A stretch of 64,000 nucleotides of DNA from Phycisphaerales bacterium (GTDB lineage: Bacteria; Planctomycetota; Phycisphaerae; Phycisphaerales; UBA1924): positions 124,001 to 188,000 of the forward strand of contig JADLFE010000046.1 of the NCBI GenBank assembly GCA_020845755.1, read 5' to 3'. The notes under the pieces are model-generated. The model worked only from the letters and a program-made list of their open reading frames with translations, did not search any database and had not been told where the DNA came from. Positions 36,479-45,935 of the stretch are shown one piece after another (positions within the stretch are counted from its first letter, which is position 1; each line of letters begins with the position of its first letter). Position numbers and translations under genes: made by a program.

Positions 36479-37681
36479 ATGATCTACCTCGACAACGCCT
36501 CGACGAGCTTTCCCAAGCCGCCAGAGGTCGTGGAGGCGGTGGCACGCTGTCTGTCAGATGTTTCCGGGTCGGCGGGACGCGGGGCCCACGCCGGGGCGCG
36601 GCGGGCGGCGAAGATCATCGATTCGTGCCGGGATGCGGTCGCGGAGTTGATCGAAGCCGATCGCCCTGAATCGATCGTCTTTACGCACAACGCGACGGAT
36701 GCGCTGAATATGGCGATCCGCGGCGTGGCCGAGCCGCTGCTGCGACGCGGTGAGCGGGTGCATGTTGTTGCGTCGGCGCTGGACCACAATTCGGTGCTGA
36801 GGCCGCTTGAGTTTGTGCGCTCGATCGGCGCGAGCGTGACGATCGTGGATGCGGGCCCGGGTGGCGTGGTTCCGCCGTCGTCGATCTGCCATGCGCTGCG
36901 CGATGACACGCGGCTGGTCGTCTTGAATCACGCCAGCAACGTGACGGGGATCGTGCAGAGGGCAGCGGAGATCGCGGCGGACTGCCGCGCACGCGGCGTG
37001 CCTGTGTTGCTCGATGCGACGCAGACGCTGGGACACGTGGGCGTGAGCGTGCGGGAACTGGGCGTCGACCTGCTGGCGTTCTCGGGGCACAAGGGGCTGC
37101 TTGGGCCGACGGGAACGGGCGGGCTTTATGTTCGCCCCGGGTTTGAGGATCACGTTGAGCCGCTGCGCCGGGGCGGCACGGGGACGGAGTCTGAATCGCC
37201 TCTGCAGCCGCGTTCGATGCCGGAGCGGTTCGAATCCGGCACGATGAACGTCGCGGGGCTGGCGGGGCTCGACGCGGGCGTGCGATGGGTGCTGCGTGAG
37301 TGTGTACGCGACGAGTATTCGCGCGAGCGTCTCCCGATTGGTGTGTTCATGGGAGTGCTCAACGAACTCGGCATGGACCCGGCGGGGCGCGGGCAAGATG
37401 GTTCGCCAGCGCGCGGACTGTCAGTTGTGGGTGGACTGGCGCCGAGTGGCGCACGCGTCGGCGTGTTCGCGTTTGTTCATGACTCGGTCGACGTGCATCA
37501 GGCGGCGGCGATGCTGGAGAGCGAGCGCGGCGTGGTCACGCGGGCCGGGTTGCACTGTGCGCCGCTGGCCGCGGGCGGGAGGGCAACGCTGCGGGCGAGC
37601 TTTGGGCCGATGGTGGGGGTGGATGACGCGGTGATCGCGGCGGGCGCGATTGTCGAGGTGTTCAGGAGCCTGGCGGGGTAG
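36479..37681 (+). CDS. class V aminotransferase, cysteine desulfurase family (NifS/SufS-like)
   Basis: A 400-residue PLP enzyme. The Schiff-base lysine lies in FSGHKGLLGPTGTGGLYV, preceded by LDATQTLGH. A late cysteine in GLHCAPLA corresponds to the persulfide-forming position of group II cysteine desulfurases. It starts directly with the typical MIYLDNASTSFPKP. It could supply sulfur for cofactors or tRNA, or act on another amino acid. No suf genes are adjacent, so I leave the symbol open. Confidence 0.88.
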   Translation: MIYLDNASTSFPKPPEVVEAVARCLSDVSGSAGRGAHAGARRAAKIIDSCRDAVAELIEADRPESIVFTHNATDALNMAIRGVAEPLLRRGERVHVVASALDHNSVLRPLEFVRSIGASVTIVDAGPGGVVPPSSICHALRDDTRLVVLNHASNVTGIVQRAAEIAADCRARGVPVLLDATQTLGHVGVSVRELGVDLLAFSGHKGLLGPTGTGGLYVRPGFEDHVEPLRRGGTGTESESPLQPRSMPERFESGTMNVAGLAGLDAGVRWVLRECVRDEYSRERLPIGVFMGVLNELGMDPAGRGQDGSPARGLSVVGGLAPSGARVGVFAFVHDSVDVHQAAAMLESERGVVTRAGLHCAPLAAGGRATLRASFGPMVGVDDAVIAAGAIVEVFRSLAG

Positions 37682-37771
37682 ACGTAGAACACGAACGACG
37701 ATTGTTGGAATGAAGTGAACAGCGGCGCCCGCGCTCCGCGGTCGGTGGCAGTCAATACGTGTCACGGGCGC

Positions 37772-38473
37772 TCACGACCGCGGGAGTTCGATCCACTTTG
37801 CTTCGGTGTGACGCACGATCGCGCCGGTCATCGAGTAGATAATCTGCTCGGCCATGTTGGTGCAGTGATCGGCTACAACCTCGCACACGGTCGCAACCTC
37901 GTGCAGGCGGAACGCGAAATCGACGCTCATCTGCCCCTTGGCGATGCGTTCCTCGGCGTCTCGAAGGAGGGCGTCCTTGAACGCCGTCACCGCGTGCTGG
38001 CTCTGGAGCACGACCTTCGCGAGCGCCGCGTCTTTCTTCTGGATGCTCACGCAGGTGTCGCGCAGGATCCCCACCGAACTATTGGCCATGACGCGGAAGG
38101 TGTCGGGGAGCGGCGAGGAGAGCGATCGCATGTGGGCGGCGAGTTCGGCGATCTCGACGGCGCAGTCCGCGACACGCTCGAGTTCGTTGTTGCATTTGAC
38201 GATGGTGAGGACCATGCGGAGCGAATCCTGATCCAGCGTGGCGCCTTCCTTCACCGCATCGCCGAGCAGCGCGACCGCCGCCCGCTCCATCTCGACATCC
38301 ACCTTGTCGACCTCGTCGTCGGCCGCGACGCAGCGCTTGGCCTGCTCGAGGTCGCGGTTGAACAGGCCGTTGAAGGCCATCTCGAGGAGAGATTGCACGC
38401 GACGACCCTGCTCAAAGAGCTGGGAGCGGAGCGATTCGATACGCTCGGAGAAACCAGCGGGTGTGTCGGGCAT
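37772..38473 (-). CDS. phoU: PhoU phosphate-signalling protein
   Basis: A 233-residue all-helical regulator with two PhoU repeats carrying the metal-binding ExxxD motifs (NNELERVADCAVEIAEL and a later VADHCTNMAEQ). PhoU damps the phosphate regulon through PstB and PhoR. No pst genes are adjacent. GAGG lies 5 nt before the ATG, and a TAAAAT hexamer 36 nt upstream is a likely -10. It is divergent from enolase and convergent with the aminotransferase. Confidence 0.92.
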   Translation of the reverse strand: MPDTPAGFSERIESLRSQLFEQGRRVQSLLEMAFNGLFNRDLEQAKRCVAADDEVDKVDVEMERAAVALLGDAVKEGATLDQDSLRMVLTIVKCNNELERVADCAVEIAELAAHMRSLSSPLPDTFRVMANSSVGILRDTCVSIQKKDAALAKVVLQSQHAVTAFKDALLRDAEERIAKGQMSVDFAFRLHEVATVCEVVADHCTNMAEQIIYSMTGAIVRHTEAKWIELPRS

Positions 38474-38509
38474 GCGTTCCTCGGGCCAAGGGCGGCCAGT
38501 GTGACGGCG

Positions 38510-38515
38510 ATTTTA
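38510..38515 (-). promoter_or_regulatory. candidate -10 (TAAAAT) for phoU
   Basis: TAAAAT on the minus strand ends 36 nt before the phoU ATG, which has its own Shine-Dalgarno sequence; same geometry as hldE. Confidence 0.4.
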
Positions 38516-38675
38516 GCCTGCCTTGGGCCGAAGCACAAAGGGAAGCGACATCGCTGTGCCGTGTGCCCTTCGAGCCGACCATCGGGGGGGCGTTCGCACG
38601 GGGTTCGCTAAAACTCGTTTGACGCAACGGCTTTCCATGGTCGTACACGATCGGCGGGGTCGGCGCTACGCTTGA

Positions 38676-40010
<1,335 letters not shown>

Positions 40011-40132
40011 GTCCGCCCCACGGATTCAGCGACGATCGGCGGGTGCTTTGACGACAGATATCGGCGTTGCTGCATCGTGGTCGCGGCGTGCGCCGCAGAG
40101 ACGCCGCACGATCACGATGAGCAGCGACGAGC

Positions 40133-40157
40133 GCGAAGTGCCATGCGGCACTTTCGC
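40133..40157. other. imperfect hairpin between eno and the lipoprotein operon
   Basis: Ten pairs with one bulged T (GCGAAGTGCC with GGCACTTTCGC, loop ATGC) lie in the 233-nt convergent gap. There is no U tract on either strand, so it is at most a weak bidirectional end signal. Confidence 0.3.
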
Positions 40158-40243
40158 CGTTGGAGTGAATCCGCGCTGTCACGGGACGTCGTCGGGAATC
40201 GGTTTCGGTACGTCCACGGACTTGAGCACTGGTCCGTGCCACG

Positions 40244-40669
40244 TCACTTGGCCGGGCGGATCTCGAGGCGCCAATCGACGGCCGACTGCTCGCGGGCAAA
40301 GCCGCTGAGGAATCGCTGGTTCCGCGACGGGAGTTTCAAATAGCGCCAGTCGGGGTTCTCGTTCAGAGGCACGCCGTTCTGATCAAAGAATGAGAAGCGG
40401 TACTGAATGTTCACGTCCTGATTGTCGGTGAGGGCGCGGACGGGAACAGTGACCTCCATCGGCTTGGTGGCGCTGACCTTCGGCGCGTCGTAGGCGATGA
40501 AGCCGCTGAGCCCTTCGGCGGCAACGATCTGAGGGTACGCGGCCGAGGGGAGCGGATCGGGCTTGGCCGCGCCGGGCGCCTTGACGGTGTCGCACGCGAC
40601 GAGCGGCATGGCCAGCGGCGCGAGAACGAGAAGGACGCGAGAGATCGAGCGGATCGAACAACGGCTCAT
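40244..40669 (-). CDS. YcfL/DUF1425-like lipoprotein
   Basis: A 141-residue lipoprotein: lipobox PLVAC with Cys26, then a beta-sandwich domain (VRALTDNQDVNIQYRFSFFD, with the family pattern of a hydrated YRFxxxD strand followed by a polar turn). DUF1425/YcfL proteins occur beside lpoB in many Gram-negative bacteria, and the same is seen here. Last gene of a five-gene minus-strand operon; its ATG overlaps the stop of the COG3014-like gene by 4 nt. Molecular function is not established. Confidence 0.75.
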   Translation of the reverse strand: MSRCSIRSISRVLLVLAPLAMPLVACDTVKAPGAAKPDPLPSAAYPQIVAAEGLSGFIAYDAPKVSATKPMEVTVPVRALTDNQDVNIQYRFSFFDQNGVPLNENPDWRYLKLPSRNQRFLSGFAREQSAVDWRLEIRPAK

Positions 40670-42414
40670 TGATTCTTCTCCTTGGGAGTGATCGTGCTTG
40701 GCGGAGCGGTGGTTGCGGCCGCGGCCTTCGTCGCCGCTTGGGCGGCGTAGAACGCGGCGAGTTCCTTCACGCGTGCGGACTTGGGTCGATAGAACTCATG
40801 CTCCTGACCAACGAGCCTGGCAAAGCCGGCCGACCCGGCGATCGGCGCGACGAGCGATGGCCCGCCTTCGAGGATGTGGCGCTTCGGGCCGTCGATTTCA
40901 TCGCCGGCTCGCCATGTGATCCCCTCGTCGGTATAGAGATTCTGCAGGTCCATGAGCGAGAGGTTGGTCAGGTTGCCCGAGGCCTGGTAGAGGCGGAGCG
41001 TATCGGCGGTTGGTGTGCGGCAGCATCGCCCGCCCAGGATGTAGGGAAGGTCGTCGCCCGGTACGCGCACGGGGAGTGAATCCGTCGCATACACCACACG
41101 CCCGGACGAAGTCCACGCGGGCGCCGGCTGCGATGGCACGCGTACATATACGACACGGACCGGCTCGCCCGCGCTCGGCCCACGCACGCCCGGGAGGACC
41201 ATGTCGAGGCCCGGGGCGTGGATGCTGAGCGTGGCGGCATCGGTGATGGTGGTCGCGCCGACGAGGATGGACGCGGGCATCACTTCGCAGTGGCGGATGT
41301 CGGCCTGGGCGGTCGCCTTGACTGCCAGCCCGGCGAGCACCATGCCAAGGCCCGCGGCGAGCTGCGCGTTGCGGCGGCCTTCGCTGCTGCGGTTGTCGCT
41401 GGTTGCCGCGACGATCACGCCGCCGGCGATCAGGCCCGTGCCGAGCAGGCTCTTGAACTTCCGCACGTCTTCGAGATTGTTCCAGCGGTGGTCGCTGGCC
41501 ATGGTCTGAACGTCGCAGGCCAGCGCGGCGTCTGCTGGCGGGTCGTTGTTGACGATGAGGGAGACCGAGCCTGTCGCGCCGCCGCCGCCGGCGAAACGAG
41601 TGAGCACGCCGTCGTCGCCGTAGCGCTGCTTGGAAGGGCCGATGCCGGTGTCGACGAAGACGACGGTGTTGGCCCGCCCGGCGACGATCGCCTCGGCGAC
41701 GGGGCGGAGAGCGGGGCGGAGCGTGAAGGCTTCGCGGAAAAAATCGCGGGCTTCGTTGGCGCGATCGGGGTCACTCCGCCCCAGCGCGAAGTTCGCCAGG
41801 CCCGCGACGAAATAGCCGAGCGCGAAGTCGGTCTTGACGTTGGCGTAACCCTTGTCGAGCCACGCCTCGTCCAGCGTCGCGGCCCGCTGGGCGAGGTCGG
41901 TCTTGGTCAGCGATTGATCGCCCTGCGCGTAACTCCGCAGTTGGAACAGCGAAGCGTTGGCGGCCGCACGGGCGTTGTCCCACTGGTTCAGCATCGCGTA
42001 GCAGAGCGCGGTGTAGTGGAGCGTCAGGGCCTGCTCGAAGGGTTCGCCCTTCCAGAAGAGCTGGCCCGACTCGCCCAGCACGGCGGCGCCGACCTGGCGA
42101 TTCTCGTTCAGGCCCTGGCGGCGGAGCGTGGCGAACGACTCGGCCAGCCAGGGCTCGGCGGCGTCGGGGCGCCCGTCGGCGAGCGTGACGATGCCGAGAC
42201 GCGACCGATCGAGAAGATATTCGAGGGGACGATTGTCGTTGTCGCCGACGTATTCGCGGAGTTTGGATTCGGCCCGGGCATAGTTGCCGCGCGCCACATC
42301 CGCGCGGATGTCAAAGTCGGGTGTGCCGTTGGTGCATCCGGTAGACGCGGCGGCCAGCGCGACGCACACGATCGCACCCGCCTCGCCCCATCGAGTTGAC
42401 GCGTGCCAGATCAT
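40666..42414 (-). CDS. COG3014-like TPR lipoprotein
   Basis: A 582-residue lipoprotein (lipobox ASTGC, Cys27). The N-terminal third is helical and TPR-like (YARAESKLREYV; FATLRRQGLNENRQ). The middle has a glycine-rich stretch and a short hydrophobic segment (TGLIAGGVIVAA), and the end is Ala-rich. The architecture and neighbours match COG3014 proteins, which accompany LpoB (COG3417) and YcfL (COG5633) genes in proteobacteria. The start is 2 nt from the end of the upstream LpoB-like gene. Function unknown, presumably outer-membrane-associated. Confidence 0.7.
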   Translation of the reverse strand: MIWHASTRWGEAGAIVCVALAAASTGCTNGTPDFDIRADVARGNYARAESKLREYVGDNDNRPLEYLLDRSRLGIVTLADGRPDAAEPWLAESFATLRRQGLNENRQVGAAVLGESGQLFWKGEPFEQALTLHYTALCYAMLNQWDNARAAANASLFQLRSYAQGDQSLTKTDLAQRAATLDEAWLDKGYANVKTDFALGYFVAGLANFALGRSDPDRANEARDFFREAFTLRPALRPVAEAIVAGRANTVVFVDTGIGPSKQRYGDDGVLTRFAGGGGATGSVSLIVNNDPPADAALACDVQTMASDHRWNNLEDVRKFKSLLGTGLIAGGVIVAATSDNRSSEGRRNAQLAAGLGMVLAGLAVKATAQADIRHCEVMPASILVGATTITDAATLSIHAPGLDMVLPGVRGPSAGEPVRVVYVRVPSQPAPAWTSSGRVVYATDSLPVRVPGDDLPYILGGRCCRTPTADTLRLYQASGNLTNLSLMDLQNLYTDEGITWRAGDEIDGPKRHILEGGPSLVAPIAGSAGFARLVGQEHEFYRPKSARVKELAAFYAAQAATKAAAATTAPPSTITPKEKNQ

Positions 42415-42416
42415 GA

Positions 42417-43082
42417 CTAATCGATCATTCGCCCGAGGGCGGAACGCTTGAACTCAAAGCCGTCGCTCCAGGCCACTTCGCCCGAGCGGATGTTGGTGAT
42501 CCGATATTGGCAGTAATACGCGTCGGTCCGGGCCTTCCCGGCCTGATAAGTCACGGAGCGGAAGGTCGCGTCCATCACGTGCGTCGGTTCTCGCTGCTCG
42601 CCCAGCGGCGGGAGGTCGGGGTCGCCCGCGGCGATGCGGAGGTCCTCCAGTCGCTCACGCGGAATCACCACCTTGATGTTCTTGCTGGTGCGCAATTCGC
42701 GCAGCGGCAATGAATCGAGCACGCGGTACATGAGGTACCAACGCTCGGAGTCTCGGATCACGTCCGACGTGTAGTTGACGACCTTGCTGAGCGTGATGGT
42801 GACCGGCGGCGAGGCGGCGGTGCGGTCCTTGAGGAAATCGCTGGCCGCGAGTTTCTCGGCCATTTCCCTGGCGGTGTCCGTGATGTCCTCGAAGGCGAGG
42901 GTGGAGGACTCGCCCTGCAAGTGGGCCGGGCCCGATGCGCATGCGGGGAGCGAGAGCACGATCAGAAGCGCCGCCGCCGCTGACGCGAGCGAGCGAATGA
43001 CGCGACGCGTGACGGACGACAAGCTCGCTCGTGCGACCTGCTCGTCACGTCGCCCCATCGAATTGGCCGCGGGCTGCATCAC
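42417..43082 (-). CDS. LpoB-like lipoprotein (second copy)
   Basis: A 221-residue lipoprotein (lipobox SLPAC, Cys48 from the first ATG or Cys40 from ATG 43058). The C-terminal domain has the order of strands seen in the penicillin-binding-protein activator LpoB: SKVVNYTSDVI, IKVVIPRERLEDLRI, then TDAYYCQYRITNIRSGEVAW, where the final GEVAWSDGFEFKR matches the family's GEIIWSG-type ending. In E. coli, LpoB stimulates PBP1B from the outer membrane. Its ATG overlaps the stop of the preceding LpoB-like gene (ATGA). Confidence 0.72.
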   Translation of the reverse strand: MMQPAANSMGRRDEQVARASLSSVTRRVIRSLASAAAALLIVLSLPACASGPAHLQGESSTLAFEDITDTAREMAEKLAASDFLKDRTAASPPVTITLSKVVNYTSDVIRDSERWYLMYRVLDSLPLRELRTSKNIKVVIPRERLEDLRIAAGDPDLPPLGEQREPTHVMDATFRSVTYQAGKARTDAYYCQYRITNIRSGEVAWSDGFEFKRSALGRMID

Positions 43083-43726
43083 CGGTACGTTACCTCGTAC
43101 TTGTGGCTCCAGACGATCTCGCTGTCGCTGGCACGCATGAGTTGGAAGTTGAAGTAATAGCCGCGGGTGCTCCCGCGATCGAGTTGGAAGGTGTTGCCGT
43201 TGAGGTAGTAGGTGAAGGCGGGGTTGAGCACGCGGTTGGACGTGATGGCCGTATTGCGCTGGAGCGGGTCGGAGGTGCCTTCCTCGCGGATGCGCACCTG
43301 CTCATAGCGGTCGCGGCTCTCGACAACACGGAAACTCTTGCGGAACTCGCGGCTGGAGAGCATCATGTCGCGCATGCGCTCGCGGACGTACTCAAAGTCG
43401 GTGGTCGGCATGGCGCGGGACTTGTTGGCGATGTCGCCGTAGACCAGGGTGCACTCGTAGTCGCCGCCCTGGCGCAGTTCGTTCTGCTGCAGCTCGGTGA
43501 GGTCCTTGATGAGCGAGTCGACCATGCGGTCGCTGGCCTCGCGCATGTCGGCGAGATAGATCTGGCCCGAGTCTTCCTCGGCACGGGTCACCGCGCCGGA
43601 GTCGACGCGCCCGTGCCCGGGGGCCTGCGGAGCGTTGCAGCCGGTCGAAACGAGGACCGCGCCGGCGCCGAACGTGAGCGCGAGGGACTTGGTGATCTTC
43701 CAACCGGAATCGATTGAGGGAAACAT
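43079..43726 (-). CDS. LpoB-like lipoprotein (first copy)
   Basis: A 215-residue lipoprotein (lipobox VSTGC, Cys30). The C-terminal domain reads CTLVYGDIANKSRAMPTTDF, then a helix and FRVVESRDRYEQVR, ending with FNFQLMRASDSEIVWSHKY, again the LpoB/COG3417 pattern. I start it at ATG 43726 because GAGGAG lies upstream with a 4-nt spacer; an ATG at 43741 has no Shine-Dalgarno sequence. The two LpoB-like proteins are diverged paralogues in tandem. Confidence 0.75.
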   Translation of the reverse strand: MFPSIDSGWKITKSLALTFGAGAVLVSTGCNAPQAPGHGRVDSGAVTRAEEDSGQIYLADMREASDRMVDSLIKDLTELQQNELRQGGDYECTLVYGDIANKSRAMPTTDFEYVRERMRDMMLSSREFRKSFRVVESRDRYEQVRIREEGTSDPLQRNTAITSNRVLNPAFTYYLNGNTFQLDRGSTRGYYFNFQLMRASDSEIVWSHKYEVTYR

Positions 43727-43813
43727 GGAACTCCTCTCCATGAAATGCGGTTCGTGCGGGTGATCGCCCTCGCGGGCGGGCCGCTGAAATCGTGCTGGCT
43801 CACCGTCGTCGCG

Positions 43814-45670
43814 TTACTGGTTCTTCAGTCTGATGGTAACCCGGTCGCGGCTCCCGGCGTTCATGTCGAACACAAACCCGGGCTCGTTGATCGAGCGGAT
43901 CGCCTCAAGCAGTTTATCGCCGTCGCCGGAGTACATGACATCGAAACGGGCGATGGCGTTGTCCTTGGCCCGATCGAGTTCGTAGAACTTCGTGCCCGTC
44001 ACGCCGTTCAGTTTCTCGATCGAACCGCGGAGCCTGGTGAGTTCCTCGGGGGTGCGCACGTCGGTGACGAGAACCGACATGCGGCGCGACGACGTCCACG
44101 ACGAGATCAGACCGTCAACGATCTGGGAGGCCAGTTCGTCGGCCATCGCGGGCGCGGAGGCCTCGACCGCGTTGGGCGAGGAATCCAGCAAGCGCGTCGC
44201 GGGGTCGGTGGCGGCCAGCACGCGCCCGTCAGACGTGCTCTTGGCGCGGAAGGTGTATGACACGGAGCGCTGGGCCGGCGTACCGAAGACGCTCCCGTCG
44301 CCGGTGAGCAGGATCTGCACGCCGAGTTCACGCTCGACCAACTTGGCGAGGTCCTCGTCGGACGAGATCTGCGACAGGCGATCCTTGTCGCGAAGGATCG
44401 CGGCACGGAGTTGCTCCTCGTCGACGCACGCGATGCCCAGGTCGGACAATCGCTTCAGCACCGAGTTCTGGATCGTCGCGGCACCGTATTCACGCAGCGA
44501 CGTCGTGTCGTCGGTGAAGGTGATCTTGGTCTGATCGCTGTTCCAGTTCTCACGCACCCAGCGCCACCAGACCCAAGACGTGTTGTCGCCCGACATCCGG
44601 CTCACCAGCACGCCGACCTTGGGCTCGCCCGCGGATCGATACGCATCGACGAGCGCCTGGCGAGCCTGGGCGTTGTTGGCCGTCGCGCGATGAAGCCACG
44701 GGCTTTCCGACGCGGGGAGCGTGCCCAGGGCGATCTCGGCCTTGCCGTCGCGGAAACTGGGGAGCGAGGCCCACTTGCCGAGTTCCGTCCACGCGCCGCT
44801 CTGCAGCGAGTAGGCGAGGTCCGTGCCGCGCCCCGTGTACCACAGTTGGTACTCCGCGCGGTAGTTGTCGCGCGAGAGCGACAGGGCTCGCCGCAGTTGA
44901 ACGTCCTGCACGCCCGGGATGCGCTGGAGCAATCCGGTGATCGACTGCGTGTCGGCGAAACTGATCTCGCCCGAAAAGTCCATCTCGTAGCGGATGCCGG
45001 CGATTGCGGAATCGGGCGAGGCGTAGAACTCGATGAACTTGCCCTTGATATCGTCGGCGATCGCGTCGGCGTAGAAACTCATGTCCGTCGCGTCGAGCAC
45101 CGAACGCCCTCCGCGAGGGTACATCTCGAACGGCCACTCCGCGACGATCTGGTCGCGCCGCACGTCGATGACGGAGTAGTGCGCCATGTACTTCACCCCG
45201 TCGTTGCGACCTTCCTGCGGCACGAGCGTGAGCGTGACGACGATGTCGGCCTTGGACTCGTCCGCGATGACGCGGGCGGCCTGACGCGGGTCGGTCGCGG
45301 CGACCTCCGCGATGTCGTTGCGCTTGGCGACGCGGGCGGTCGCGCTCTCGGGCAGAAGCGTCACCTGGCTCGAGCGGAAGTGCTCGCGGGTGCGCCCGCC
45401 CAGCATGCTGATCTCGGCGGTTTCTACGTCGCGCGAGCCGTCACGCGACGGGCGGATGTACTCGACGATCGCGAGCGTGGGACGACCGGCCTGGCGATAC
45501 GCGGCAAGGAACTCCGCCCCCGGCCCGCCGGGGCGCGCGACGACCTCGGTGGGCGGCGGGGGCTTCCGCGAGCCGGAATCCTGCGCCTGCAGCGAGGGCG
45601 CGAGCGCCACGGCGCCGAACCCTGCGATGAGCCATGCCGCCGAACGAGCCGATGATTTGGAACGGGTCAC
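43814..45670 (-). CDS. periplasmic protein with LpoB/FlgT-like segments, first gene of the envelope operon
   Basis: A 618-residue exported protein: signal peptide to about residue 30 (GFGAVALAPSLQAQ), no lipobox. Two stretches resemble the TolB-N/LpoB fold: ADIVVTLTLVPQEGRNDGV with YSVIDVRRDQIVAEW near residues 140-190, and LGVQILLTGDGSVFG with a following beta-rich part near 450-500. The C-terminal 90 residues form another alpha/beta unit. I recognise no named family. The GTG at 45670 has GAGGAG 7 nt upstream; the frame is open to an ATG at 45757 but that part lacks a signal. It is followed by the two LpoB-like genes. Confidence 0.68.
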   Translation of the reverse strand: MTRSKSSARSAAWLIAGFGAVALAPSLQAQDSGSRKPPPPTEVVARPGGPGAEFLAAYRQAGRPTLAIVEYIRPSRDGSRDVETAEISMLGGRTREHFRSSQVTLLPESATARVAKRNDIAEVAATDPRQAARVIADESKADIVVTLTLVPQEGRNDGVKYMAHYSVIDVRRDQIVAEWPFEMYPRGGRSVLDATDMSFYADAIADDIKGKFIEFYASPDSAIAGIRYEMDFSGEISFADTQSITGLLQRIPGVQDVQLRRALSLSRDNYRAEYQLWYTGRGTDLAYSLQSGAWTELGKWASLPSFRDGKAEIALGTLPASESPWLHRATANNAQARQALVDAYRSAGEPKVGVLVSRMSGDNTSWVWWRWVRENWNSDQTKITFTDDTTSLREYGAATIQNSVLKRLSDLGIACVDEEQLRAAILRDKDRLSQISSDEDLAKLVERELGVQILLTGDGSVFGTPAQRSVSYTFRAKSTSDGRVLAATDPATRLLDSSPNAVEASAPAMADELASQIVDGLISSWTSSRRMSVLVTDVRTPEELTRLRGSIEKLNGVTGTKFYELDRAKDNAIARFDVMYSGDGDKLLEAIRSINEPGFVFDMNAGSRDRVTIRLKNQ

Positions 45671-45818
45671 GAGAGAACTCCTCGTGGGTGCGTGCCGCCC
45701 GTCGCGATCGCTCGATGATCGAGCGCCGTCGGCGCGGTCGGAATGTATGTCGTGCATCGGACAGGAATGTTGCGAGAGCGTCGCTTTCTGTGCGCATTTT
45801 CACGAACGTACCCGTACT

Positions 45819-45834
45819 GTTAGGGAACGCTAAC
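45819..45834. promoter_or_regulatory. inverted repeat GTTAG-N6-CTAAC upstream of the envelope operon
   Basis: A symmetric 16-nt element (45819-45834) lies 149 nt upstream of the first gene, in an AT-richer patch. It could be an operator or a hairpin; no regulator can be named. Confidence 0.3.
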
Positions 45835-45871
45835 CGAAAGTCAAGCGTGCGTCAGTGCGGCGTGAGTGGGG

Positions 45872-45892
45872 GCGTTCGGCGACACCGAACGC
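45872..45892 (-). other. 8-bp hairpin after the mlaD-like gene
   Basis: A perfect stem (GCGTTCGG 45872-45879 with CCGAACGC 45885-45892, 5-nt loop) lies 44 nt after the stop at 45936. There is no U tract; it may stabilise the mRNA 3' end or be a non-canonical terminator. Confidence 0.35.
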
Positions 45893-45935
45893 AGCCAATC
45901 CCACATCCGTTTGTGCTCGGTTGTGCCCGGCCGCG

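Noticed and set aside
37227..37240. GGTTCGAATCCGGC, resembling a tRNA T-arm
   Set aside because: Lies inside the coding sequence of the class V aminotransferase, with no cloverleaf around it.
45671..45757. 29-codon N-terminal extension of the first envelope-operon gene
   Set aside because: The internal GTG has an ideal Shine-Dalgarno sequence and places a signal peptide at the N-terminus; the extension does not.
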